In this document: positions 11,960-39,720 of the stretch, piece after piece
Layout of the letters: the number at the start of each line of letters is the position of its first letter
Position numbering within the stretch: position 1 is the stretch's first letter
From: Ampullaceana balthica
Lineage: Eukaryota > Mollusca > Gastropoda > Lymnaeidae
Direction: 5' to 3'
Length of the DNA stretch: 64,000 bases
NCBI GenBank assembly: GCA_944989445.1
Contig: CALYLW010000211.1
Span: 359,001-423,000, forward strand
Program-made: the position numbers and the translations under genes
Notes under the pieces: model-generated
Database searches by the model: none
The model's input: the letters and a program-made list of their open reading frames with translations, nothing else
What the model was told of the DNA's origin: nothing

Positions 11960-13552
11960 AAAACTTTTAACCGGCCTTCAAAAAACGAACTGTGTTAACA
12001 TCCTTAGATTATACTTTATTTTAATGCATACAAATTAAACATTGACTTTTAATCATCATGGTTAACTTCTTTGTTTAAAAAAATATATTTAAAAATAATA
12101 TTTTTAAAATGTTTGTTTTTTTTAAATCCCTCAATTGACTGTTGGGCATCCCGTAAGAAAGAGGTCGGTGAACAGGGGTAAATACCCCATCTGGGGTCAA
12201 AGGGAATTCTTGGGGGTAATGCAGACTCATTTGGGACATATAACATCCACTACAATCCACTAGATATATTAAAATATGTCATGTGTACCGTAATTTGTAC
12301 GTGTACGCTTCGAACATATGCCTACTATTGAACCGGTGCCTTCCAGAAAATGCATTTTTTAAATTTGACAACTATGTAGATTTCTTACCTATGTACTATA
12401 CGAAGACACCTAAATCCATCCTACTTTCATTTATATTGACACGAGTGACAATAATCTTAATCCACATGATTTGAGTGTATCAAGTATCCTTTCTGTGATA
12501 TTTAAAATTAATGCCTTAAAAGCTGAGCTAAGAAGAAAAGTTGTTTTGTGCTTAGTGTTGCCAGGTGGCTGTCTCAAAAATACCGGACACTAGTATCGAA
12601 TTTTGTCGATGGCATAATATTTAAATGTAACTTGTCCGGTATTGCTTCCATTTTTCCACTGGACAAATAACGATAATACCGGATAGTCCGGTACAAAACT
12701 GGACATCTGGCAACCCTAAACAGTGCTACTCTCGAATTGCAATGTCAAGAATTGATGCATTCAATAAATTTAATGGATACAATTATATCTAGAATGGCCA
12801 GGGGCGTTCGACCAAAAAACAATCAAACAATTATATCAAACTTAAAACGTTTATAATTGTATCAAATAGATCACCCCCCCCCAAAATTTTTAAATTAATG
12901 GATATTCCGCGTTGTTTTGACTTAAAATATCTACACATAATCCTATTCATGTCATTTTTAGACACTTATCATTGTATCATGTTTGTAAAACTCACCAGTT
13001 GCATTTTAGGGGGGGGGGCTAACGACGTTCCCCCTAATCCCCGCCAGAGTCATGTGGGCAGGACCTCGAGTCTGGGGGGGGGGTAACACACATAAACTTG
13101 TATATTTTGGGGTAAAGGGCAAAAAAGTTCGCCCACTCCTGCCTTAAGAGAACGAAACGGAGCTGTGGTTACATCACAAATGCATTGATGTCAACATCAA
13201 ACGACAGAGGGTAACTATTTTATACGTTCTCTTGTGGGTTCTCAAACTTATAGGATTATAATTAGATTTAATTTTCATTTCTTGATAACTTACGCCAACC
13301 GGTGTCTGATGCCCTATGGACCGGCACTTTGAGAAGCACTGATGGTTTTTTAAAAAATTTAAAAAATAAAAAAGTCATTAAATAAATTGTAAGCGACCGA
13401 ATCTTACAGTGGAAGTTTTATTTAAAGTTACCCTTTTGATGTCATATTTCTTCAAACCCCCTCCTCCCCCTCGTCACGCATCGTCACAAAAGTGTGACCT
13501 CCTTCCCCCCCCCCTTTTTAGGTGCGTGACGTCATTTATGGATGGCCCCTTA
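11960..13552 (+). repeat. truncated copy of the 50.1-52.0 kb Harbinger-like repeat
   Basis: From about 11,960 the sequence runs parallel to 50,400-52,014: CTGTGTTAACATCCTTAG, the 12.3-kb stretch around CTATGTAGATTTCTTACC, the CCGGCAC-rich tail, and the 3' end GTGCGTGACGTCATTTATGG near 13,530. The left terminus GGGGCCGTCC present at 50,129 is missing, so this copy is 5'-truncated. It lacks the hAT MITE found at 51,098-51,285 and carries its own MITE at 12,553-12,718. Confidence 0.7.
12553..12718. mobile_element. 166-bp MITE of the TAGGGTTGCCAG hAT family
   Basis: The ends TAGTGTTGCCAGGTGGCT and CTGGCAACCCTA and the internal ACCGGACACTAGT and GTCCGGTA blocks match the two ends of the hAT element at 3727-6218 with the middle removed. 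The paralogous repeat at about 50,998 reads straight from TTTGTGCT into the CTCTCGAATTG flank, which is an empty site for this insertion. Confidence 0.75.
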
Positions 13553-14695
13553 CCCTATTGAAAATCATGGGATTAAGACTTTAAAATTTGTCTCATTAAA
13601 ATTGGATATAATTTACTGTGATGTAAAGACAAATTAAATTATCACAGAACATTCTAATTCTAGAATATTTTAGATCATACCCTAAGCCTTAGCCTAAGGA
13701 AATAAATAATAATACCAAATTCAAAATATTTGGGATAAAACTTGCCCCATTACATAGACTAAATACTAAAAGAAAATAAAGATCTTGGAAAAAATAAAAT
13801 TTAAGATTTTTCTAGTATATTTAAGATAACCTCCAAATAAAGTTGTTAATAATAAGACTATTATTAACTACTATTAATCATAGTATGTCACAACACAAAT
13901 AAACATCCACAAAGATCAAGTGACCTCAGTTTTTTTTTATACTAATCACTAGTGTAGCTTTAAAATTTTAAGTTGCTCTATCCTCCATAAACATAACTTG
14001 ACATAAGAAATAAAACACTGGATAAATGTAGCCAAAATGCCAGACAACAACATAAAAATCACACTGCTGGAATTATGATACACACAGCTTTCTACAAATA
14101 TTTGTGTATAGGACTTAAAAATTGCTCTTTTTTTTTACACTTACAGGCCATGTTAGAATTTCAATTTTGAAAATGATTTGAAGTTTGCAACTTTAAAAGA
14201 AATTCCTTTACTCAAAGTAAAGTCATATAAATTTAGTTTTGTAAAACTTATTTTCAACCCATCCCACTTACAAATGATTTGGCTATATAAAATATTTAAA
14301 AAATATGTTAAATAATTATTTCTAATTGGAATCTATAATTATTTATTTAATTACTAATAATTATTTATAATAATAAATAATAGCTTAAATAGAAAGGCCT
14401 AAGAATGTATATATCTTCAATTATTCTAATAATAAATATATGCCATCCTCCAGGATCTAAAGCTACAAAAGGAAAAAAACAGCAACAATAGAAACTGGAA
14501 ATTAGCAAAATTGGATTGATTATTTAAATCTTTTTTAAGCAATATATTTTCAATGTTTTGAATCATCATTTCTGTATATTTTTTTTTGCAAAACCAGATA
14601 AGTGTCGTCTAGATGTGGATTTTTATTTAATCTTCACTGTTACCTTTTTTTTAAAATGAATTTTTTTTTATATGCATAAAAAATTATTTCTTTTT
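13553..14695. other. AT-rich, apparently unique DNA upstream of GCDH
   Basis: No transposon end, coding frame or splice-bounded exon was recognised. It precedes the first GCDH exon I could place, so the undetected start-codon exon or the promoter could be here, but nothing in the sequence demonstrates it. Confidence 0.4.
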
Positions 14696-14880
14696 AAATC
14701 CCTTATATTAACTTCACCGCCGTCTCTTAGACTGTTGGTCGGTTGGACCGAAAAACAAAAGTAAAAAATAACCCACTTCCCGTGATGCTATTGAGCTGAA
14801 ATTTTGAACATAGACTCATGTCACCTAACAATGCATTGTATCAAAATTTCAGTTCGATCGAATGTACCGTAATTAAATTA

Positions 14881-16246
14881 CAGTCGAACCCACTTATCTC
14901 GAGCTCGGTTATATCGACCACCCTATTATGTCGACGTTTTTTATTGGAACCGCCAAATTCTCTCTTTGTCTTAGCATTTTCTCATCGGTAATGTCGATTC
15001 TTTTATGTCGCCGAAACCTAGTATCTCGAGCACACAAAGAGGGCCAAATTTGCAACTTAACTCGATTTTCGTCGGTTGAAAATAAAGGTTTGTATCGAGA
15101 ATCGACGGTGGTTGTTTATATAATTAAATAAAAAAATTAATAAATTATTATTCTTTTAAAAGTTTGTTGTTGTTGCTTTGTTACCAGTAAGATAAGTGAC
15201 TGTGACACTAACACGCGCGTGACGATGAAACTGATTAACACAGTACTGTGTCAGTACACACAGCCCACAGCGTGCTGTGATCAACGGTCAAGGCCACAAT
15301 AGTTTTATTTATATTACAAGTTTGATTGACTGAGGAAATTCGAGAGCGTTCTGATAGTAACAGATATCCTGCACGTCAAAAGCATTAAACTTAAAATTAC
15401 CATATTGATATGTTTATTTTTTTTTATTTGCTGATTCGACGGGCATTGCAAACGCGATCGGCTGTGACACGCGCCATGGGACGACGCGAGGCGAAAACTT
15501 TGACCTTTTGACGCATGCGCAGACAATTATAAACTGGTAACTTTTTTTAAAATTATTAAATGGAATCGAAACATGACAGAGACGTTATCAAAGTCCTTTA
15601 CTTCGGCATAAATATATATACATCAAAAGCATTAAACTTAAAATAACCATATTGATTTGTTATTTGTATTTTAAATTCGCTGATACGACGGCAAACGCGA
15701 CTGTGACACGGCGAAGCGTAAACTTTAACCTTTTAGCGCATGCGCAGACAATTATAAACTGGTAACTTATTTTTCATTAAATAAATGGAATCGAAACATG
15801 ACAGAGACGTAATCAAAGTCCTTTACTTCGGCATAAATATAGATACATGTGTATATATATGTATATATATATATATAAATTCCCGATTAGTCATAACTTT
15901 TCCCGACTTTCAAGGCCGAGAATTTATTTGTAAGAATTCCCGACTTTTTCCCGTTTTCCTGAGTGGGAACCATGGTTATAGTTATATTTAAATTTTAAAC
16001 GGTCCTTAAAAACGAACGGTCATTACATTAATTACAACCTTAGACTTAGGAAAGAGTGAAGAAATATTAGGGTTCCGATACGATTCCGATAAATCATCCC
16101 ATCACTAATTAACGCTAACTAATTAATCATGTACATAAAGAAATTTCAAGCACATGTTAATATTTGATTTTCCTTTATCTCGATCATCGGTTATGTCGAC
16201 GCCATTTTTCATACCCCAACGCCATCGACATAAGCGGTTTCGACTG
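14881..16246 (+). mobile_element. pogo-like element B, TA target site
   Basis: The ends are CAGTCGAACCCACTTATCTC and GACATAAGCGGTTTCGACTG, flanked by TA on both sides. The host Helentron-like repeat elsewhere reads AATTAAATTAATGCATTT without interruption, so 14,879-16,246 is exactly the inserted DNA plus one TA. The TIR motif and TA duplication fit the pogo/Tigger branch of Tc1-mariner. Internal frames are short and not transposase-like, so it is non-autonomous. Confidence 0.82.
15375..15845 (+). repeat. 235-bp direct duplication inside pogo-like B
   Basis: Two consecutive units run from GTCAAAAGCATTAAACTTAA to CTTTACTTCGGCATAAATAT, at about 15,377-15,612 and 15,612-15,845. Both contain GCGCATGCGCAGACAATTAT-type blocks. 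The second has a TAAA duplication (AAATAAATGG) not seen in the first. A 100-bp piece of the same unit occurs at 33,270-33,371. Confidence 0.75.
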
Positions 16247-16478
16247 TAATGCATTTTTAGTTTATCTCTTTATAACTATATGTAGTCGTCTGCTATTGTT
16301 TACATCCACGTGTCACTTGAGTTAACGCCAGCCATCGATGACCACATCTCGTGTTTTACACCAAGGGGAGTTCACTCAGTTTCAGTCTGTAAATGTTTGT
16401 GGCGTTTGAACATAATCAATATTTTTATTTATGTCTCATATATAAGGGATTTATAGTCGAAAACTTTGTTTTTACGGG

Positions 16479-16628
16479 TTGTTTAATTGTATTCCCTAAA
16501 TCCTTGAAAAACAGTACTAAATCCTCTATGGCTGTAAATATTTAGAAACACCTAAAACTAAAATATGTCCAAATGATGGGGAAACTTAATAAGTTTGAAT
16601 GTATTAGATAGAACCAATATCATTTTAG
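16479..16628. other. short spacer before the first placed GCDH exon
   Basis: AT-rich sequence ending in ATCATTTTAG, which serves as the putative splice acceptor of the exon at 16,629. Nothing else was recognised. Confidence 0.4.
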
Positions 16629-34473
<17,845 letters not shown>

Positions 34474-35717
34474 TTTATAAGAGAAGAATTGACCGGAAAT
34501 TATACATAAGATTACATCACACCATTAAACAAATGTGTACCAGTCAATTAATAAAATAATTAATGCATTCATTATGGATATTAATTTAATTGCCGTGTTA
34601 AAATAACTTATATGAATATGATGTCATGCTTAGTGTTTGGGGTGAATACATTCTCTGTTTCTTTCTCTGAATAAGTTCAACTTCCTATCCCTCAAGAAGT
34701 TCACCCTAGCACTTTCTTATGCCAAAAAATAAATATGTTGTTATTGAAAACAAAACAAAAAAAGTGTAATAAATCTGTTTAAATAATGTTTTTATTTACA
34801 CTTTTAATTTAAAGAATCTTATAATTGAAAAGGCATTGGAAATATATTTTGTCAAAACTCTTCTGCTTTAAATCCTGTATTTTTCAATTAATTTATTAAG
34901 TTTTTGTCTAAGTAGAAGTTTTGAGCAAGGCTAATTTTTTTTGCTCCCCAGATAGACTGTACTAATAGTTTGAACCATTACTATATAAGCATTTATTGTT
35001 TGAAAAATAAATACTTAAGATTTAAAAGTTAGGAAAAAATTATTTAAAAAAAAATTAAAAAGTATTTCCTATCAAGGACACAATAAAAAGAAGATAATTC
35101 TCTAAAATGCATATTGCAAAAGAATTTCTGTGTAGCAACAATTTCAAACATTTTAAAAAACATATTAAACTATAGTCTATATTATTTCCAATATTTTATC
35201 TAGATAAAGGGCTAATCTTCAGTATGTACACCTTTTAATTATTTTTATTCCATAATGCATTTTAAGAATTGAATGTAGCAATCTACTTCTAGTCTTCATT
35301 GTCCATTTAGAAATAATTGAGTCTACACTGTTGTTTGATTTGAAATATGTGTTATACTTTGATTTACAATTGATTTTAAAGAATTATTTATTTTGTATGA
35401 TTTGCTATACCAATTGACTTTTATCATAGTTAATCTGACATGAACAATTTATGTTGGTCGATATTTGTCCGAGTTATGTAAAGACATGAGAATAAATCAG
35501 TGGAAATCCACTATGGTATAAAAATAAAAATGTTAAGCATTTAGTTATTTAAAATTTTGTTTAATTTAAATTTACAATGACATTTTGATAAATATCAAAA
35601 ATGTATTGCCTAACCTGGATTTTAATGACAAGATCTTTTCATTTAATATTGTTATGTCATGTTCTCTTACTCTTTGACACTCCAATGGAGTATTTAATTA
35701 TACTCCTTCTCTGTGCA
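34474..35717. other. GCDH 3' UTR and intergenic DNA
   Basis: AT-rich. An AATAAA at 34,550-34,555 is the first polyadenylation-signal candidate after the GCDH stop, with others near 34,727 and 34,769. No transposon ends were seen. The sequence is non-coding up to the convergent ORF. Confidence 0.5.
34550..34555 (+). terminator. candidate GCDH polyadenylation signal
   Basis: AATAAA, 77 bases after the GCDH stop codon. It fits a short 3' UTR, but later AATAAA hexamers near 34,727 and 34,769 could be used instead. Confidence 0.45.
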
Positions 35718-36173
35718 TTAAATAAAATGAAACTGTGCAGAGCTCTCCTTTTCTGCAATGTAAACTTTTGCTTTTTGGGTGTGACAATCATCTCCAGATG
35801 TGAAGTCATTATGGTTGATTTCAAGTTTAGTAAGAATCTGTTGGACACCCCTCTTGGTTTGCACTGTACCTTTCATTCCTTCATCTTTTATGGCCCGAAT
35901 TATTTGCAAAGCAAGATTTACAACACCTCTTTTACCATCCTCCATCATGTCATACATTGCCTTGTGCATTGTCATCATCTTGTTTACGTCTTCCTGTATT
36001 TCGTTTATACTATCTCTAACTACTGCATTTGTCTTGATCATGATTGTAGTGGTGGCCTGCATTTCATCAAACATCTCCTGTACCTTTGTATGAAGTTCAA
36101 GATAATGTTGGGTGTAGCCTGTTGGATCCCGTAATTTTTCTTTATTAAAGTTATCACCTGAATTTGAGGACAT
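35718..36173 (-). CDS. unrecognised 151-residue helical protein or exon
   Basis: An uninterrupted - strand frame, MSSNSGDNFNKEKLRDPTGY onward, ending SSAQFHFI-TAA. The composition is that of a real soluble protein: rich in charged residues, Met and Gln, with long predicted helices (LHTKVQEMFDEMQATTTIMI, NEIQEDVNKMMTMHKAMYD) suggestive of coiled coil, then a basic stretch (VQTKRGVQQILTKLEINHND). There is no signal peptide or membrane segment. It lies in apparently repeat-free DNA, convergent with GCDH. A 177-codon + strand frame over it is Cys/Leu/Ile-rich and is its shadow. I do not recognise the family. It could be a single-exon gene or one exon of a spliced gene running from about 37.2 kb. 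Confidence 0.6.
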   Translation of the reverse strand: MSSNSGDNFNKEKLRDPTGYTQHYLELHTKVQEMFDEMQATTTIMIKTNAVVRDSINEIQEDVNKMMTMHKAMYDMMEDGKRGVVNLALQIIRAIKDEGMKGTVQTKRGVQQILTKLEINHNDFTSGDDCHTQKAKVYIAEKESSAQFHFI

Positions 36174-36217
36174 GATTTGAATTTCGTTTGTTAAAATCTT
36201 GCTTTTCTTTCCCTTTG

Positions 36218-36341
36218 CTAAATTTTTATTTTAATTTTTATTCTCTTCTTACTACTATTTTTCTTAGTTGTGATATAGGGTATTTCCACCTTCCTCTCTT
36301 TTTTCCCATCTTTTGGTTTGGGCTCATTTGTCGCCTGATTT
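36218..36341 (-). CDS. possible Lys-rich terminal exon
   Basis: On the - strand a good acceptor (TTTCTCTTGTCAG) precedes an open frame NQATNEPKPKDGKKERKVEI then PYITTKKNSSKKRIKI ending in TAG. Composition is extremely Lys-rich and AT-driven, so it may be chance. If real it would belong to a gene upstream of the 151-residue ORF. Confidence 0.2.
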
Positions 36342-36917
36342 CTGACAAGAGAAACATATTGTTTTCCATTTAAAGTGATATTTTTTTCTTTCAAAATAAC
36401 AGTTATCCTTATTTATCATTGTTTTTTCTTGAAATTAAATACTGTTACCACATAAATGAACATACTAGAGCCATTATTTTAATTTTGAAGTTAATTTAAA
36501 GTTTGAATAAGAATTATAGGATACTCTAAATTTTGCCTATTGAACTCAAAATCATGTGAAGTCTAACCATATTGGTACTTATGCAATATTATTAACTATC
36601 TGGCAATGTCCAAATAACAACAAATATTTATTTATAAGTTTTTCTATAAGTTTTAAAAAAATTGTATATTTTTAAAATGCTTTATTTAAGGATTTCAATA
36701 AATTTAAAAGCAGTGTCTTCACTAGTGTAAAAAAAATATAGTTTTTAATTTTACTATAAAACACCACTAGATACTAGATTATTTGATTACTTCCTTGAAG
36801 TTACTTGAAAGACTAACCCTTTATTTAACCCTTTGTTAGTGCCATTTATTTTTTAAAAGATTAAGTAACTGAACCAAGTCTCTTGACTCTTATTGATACT
36901 TATAGATAGTTCGTGTA

Positions 36918-37215
36918 CTAACAAATAAAAATCTTGGACCAAAGAGTGCCTTTCGGTAACATTAAACTTAAGCATATAGGGCTATACTTCTTTTTTGACC
37001 TTGAATATATTCTTGGAGGCAAGGAGTCATTAAAAATTTCTTTATTCCAAGAGGTCATGGCGGTGTTTCTTGATCTTGAAGCTGGCTTTAGTTTTAATTT
37101 TGTCGGTATTCTTGATAAGGGTCTTTCTATTGTTCTCTTCACATTGTAGTCAAGCCTCTTGGAAATAATTTTTTTTGGGGAGTCAAAAGAAGAAAGCAGT
37201 TCATTACGTATTCAA
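36918..37215 (-). CDS. possible basic exon on the - strand
   Basis: An open frame of about 95 codons without an ATG start: SFDSPKKIISKRLDYNVKRT then IERPLSRIPTKLKLKPASRS and IYSRSKKKYSPICLSLMLPK. The Ser/Arg/Lys/Pro-rich composition looks like a disordered basic protein region. A + strand frame of 71 codons (MDQRVPFGNIKLKHIGLYFF) overlaps it and is equally open. No convincing splice pair joins it to the ORF at 36,173. Confidence 0.2.
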
Positions 37216-37472
37216 AAAACATTTTGGAGATTAAAAGTTATAGTTGAAATGTGTGTGTTAAAAAATCTATCACTTGATAGGCTTCATTGATATATTTCTT
37301 TGAAAACAGTGTACAGTAATTACTGAGCCCAGGTACATACAACAATCCAGTGGATGTGCTTTTCCAAAGAAACTTTGAGGCAGCAAAAAATTTAAATGTT
37401 TTTCCAGCGGCGTAGCGTGGGTATCTGTCACCTACCACACCCCTTCCGTTAAAATATGTTGAAGCTTTAAAG

Positions 37473-38367
37473 TAGGGCTGCGGAATTTAACGATTAATCG
37501 TAAAAAAATTTAACGATTAAAAATTTTTTTAACGATTAATCGATTCACCACTTATAAATGTACTGGAAGTCAAAAAGTAGAATATTTCGGCCGATAAATA
37601 TAGATTATAAACTAATTTCGGGAATATTACACGAACATTTTAGTTTTAAACTATAGACTGACGTGAATGTTCACAATGTTGATAAAGATTATTGTGTCCA
37701 TTGCGATAAATCGTTAGCCTACTTATCTTATCTGTTACAGACGCTCCTTCTATACAGAAGATAATTGCGTCCTACGCTTATCTATGGTTTGTGTTTAGTC
37801 CTGCATTTTTATTAGAGATTTAAATGTAGGAAAATGCAATGTTCCCTCTAATTCTAAGCTTCGTTGGTCCGTGTGCAAAGTTTAAAAAAAACATGTGCAA
37901 AGTTGCACAACGTTAATTTTTTGTGCAATATTTTACAAAATATGCTGCGCGGTGATTCTAAACTCCTGCGTGGAGTCTGTCAAATATCTGCGAAGCCGCG
38001 CTGCTTAAATGGAACGTTGCTAACATGGTTCTAACACTTCGCTTGCATCACCTGCAAAACAAACATCCACTACAGTATCAGAAACTTCAGCTGATAAAAT
38101 CTTAAGCTATGTGAACGATTGTTCAGCTCGGCTGGTTATATTGTCAGTAAGACCTGCTCATCACTTGAACCAAATAATGTCAATACACTTGTTTATTTGC
38201 GTTGTTGGTTAAAAGATGTCATATAAAGAAGACATTCCAGTGTTATTTCCATTTTCGACAAGTATTTTAATAAATCTTACTTATGACACCATAAATTTCA
38301 ATTTTTAATTAATCGTTAATTTTTCATAAGTTAACGATTAAATATAAATGAATCGTTAACAGCCCTA
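37473..38367. mobile_element. hAT element, 895 bp, TSD confirmed by an empty site
   Basis: The ends are TAGGGCTGCGGAATTTAACG and GTTAACAGCCCTA with ATTAATCG-rich subterminal repeats. The flanks are CTTTAAAG and CTATAAAG (7 of 8). The paralogous uninterrupted sequence near 39,793 reads GCTATAAAGTAAG, showing the pre-insertion site. It contains a LINE 3' fragment at 37,721-37,830. Confidence 0.88.
37721..37830 (-). repeat. 3' end of the hairpin-tail LINE (LINE A)
   Basis: On the - strand it reads CTCTAATAAAAATGCAGGAC, then the CATAGATAAG and CTTCTGTATAGAAGGAGCGT tail and AGATAAG. This matches the stop-codon region and tail of the LINE at 47,985-48,366, so it is a very short 5'-truncated insertion inside a hAT element. 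Confidence 0.72.
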
Positions 38368-38855
38368 CTATAAAGACAAGATAGTTTTTAATGGAAAATA
38401 ATAAAGAGGACATTTATATGTTAGAAATAAATAGTAAAGCTTTCATTTCTTGATCTAAAATTAAAGTTTTCTGCTATTCCTGAGGCACAATCTTTGAACT
38501 ATCAATGTTGTCAGCCATGCTGTGCTCAATAGCCAAAATAGCTATAGATTAATCAGCGATGGATTTATCTAAGCTATAGCTTAGAGCCCCCGCTTTCTTG
38601 GGGCCCCCCGGATTTTTTTTTCATATTTTGCACCGACATAGAATATCTGGACTTCAAAAGGGCCCCCATAGGGGCCATCCATATATTACGTACGCACAAA
38701 ATTCGTATTTTGTACCCCCTCCCCCTCTGTTGCATCCCGTACATTTTCGTGACACCCCCCCCCCTATGCGTACGTACAAATTCGCTCACCCCCCCCCTTT
38801 TTATTTTTTTAAAAAAATTAATTTGAAGTCAGAAGATATTACTTTTACTCTTTGA

Positions 38856-39369
38856 AGCCGTCCATAAATGACGTCACACGCCTAAAAAGGGGCTGGGGGA
38901 GGGGGTTACGCATTTGTGACGAGGAAGGGGGGTTTAAGACATGTGATATCACATCAAATTTTTTTTTGGTCAAAGCTTTGGGGCCGTCCCGTGATTATGG
39001 CCGATTCCCCCCCCCCACGTCGCGCGTCGTCACTAAAAGTTAGCCTCCCCCCTCCTCTTTTCCAATACTACGTCACAAAAATGCCCCTTTCCCCAAAAAA
39101 CACATTTTTTAATTTGAAAATTAGCATGTTTCAAATCACTTTTTTGTCATTTAAGTATATATTTAGTGTAAGGCTGCACTTTAATATTGTAATACGTGAA
39201 GCCCATGTAAAACGTCATTAAATAAATTTTAAACAAACAAATATTTAAGTACAACTTTTATTTTAAGTTACGCGTTTTGATGTCATGTGACATTCCATAA
39301 ACTACCCCTCCCCTTCGTCACAAATGGTCGACCCCCTCTAGGTGCGTAACGTCATTTACGGACGGCCCC
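38856..39369. mobile_element. GGGGCCGTCC-family MITE(s)
   Basis: A first start, GCCGTCCATAAATGACGTCA, lies at 38,856 and a second, GGGGCCGTCCCGTGATTATG, at 38,981. One common right end GTCATTTACGGACGGCCCC closes at 39,369. The best reading is a fragment followed by a complete 389-bp MITE. C- and G-tracts and CGTCACAAA blocks match the family. Confidence 0.7.
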
Positions 39370-39374
39370 GAGAA

Positions 39375-39720
39375 GGGGACATCCATAAATGACGTCACGC
39401 GATTCGGGCATATTTTTCACTCCCCCTCCCCCCTAGTCACGCGTCGTCACAAAAACTTAGACCAACCCCTCCAATATGACGTCACAAAGCTTTGCGCCCC
39501 CCCCCCATAAAAGCTGTATTTTTTATTTGAAAAAGAGCATGTTTAAAATCTCTTTTTTGTCATTAAGTATTTATTTAGTGTAGGCCTGCATTTTAATATC
39601 GTAACACGTGTGAAGTCACGTAAAACACCATGTAACTAAATCAAATATTTAAGCGGAACTTTTATTTAAAGTTGTGAGTTTTGATGTGACGTCACATTTC
39701 TCTAACACCCCTCTCCGTGT
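39375..39720. mobile_element. GGGGCCGTCC-family MITE, 3'-truncated
   Basis: It starts GGGGACATCCATAAATGACG five bases after the previous MITE and follows the family order to GATGTGACGTCACATTTC, then stops at the CAGCGGCGTAGCG end at 39,721. The last 100 bases of the family are missing. Confidence 0.7.

Larger units (their letters stand above)
14696..16478 (+). mobile_element. Helentron-like non-autonomous element with nested pogo-like copy
   Basis: It begins AAATCCCTTATATTAACTTC. Near the 3' end comes the inverted 13-mer ATATAAGGGATTT, followed about 10 bases later by a small hairpin (AAAACTTTGTTTT) and a terminal ACGGG. An inverted copy of the 5' end placed upstream of a 3' hairpin is the arrangement known for Helentrons/Helitron2 and their HINE derivatives; the class assignment is my inference. 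A pogo-like element interrupts it at 14,881-16,246. Without that insertion the element is about 415 bp. Related copies are at 25,547, 48,861, 62,401 and 62,926. Confidence 0.65.

Noticed and set aside
35342..35345. CRISPR array
   Set aside because: The tandem repeats in the window (20-bp at 43,532, 15-bp at 59,456) are directly adjacent units without spacers, and the DNA is eukaryotic.
35601..36134. 177-codon + strand ORF
   Set aside because: Cys/Leu/Ile/His-rich composition typical of an antisense reading; the opposite strand frame at 35,718-36,173 has normal protein composition.
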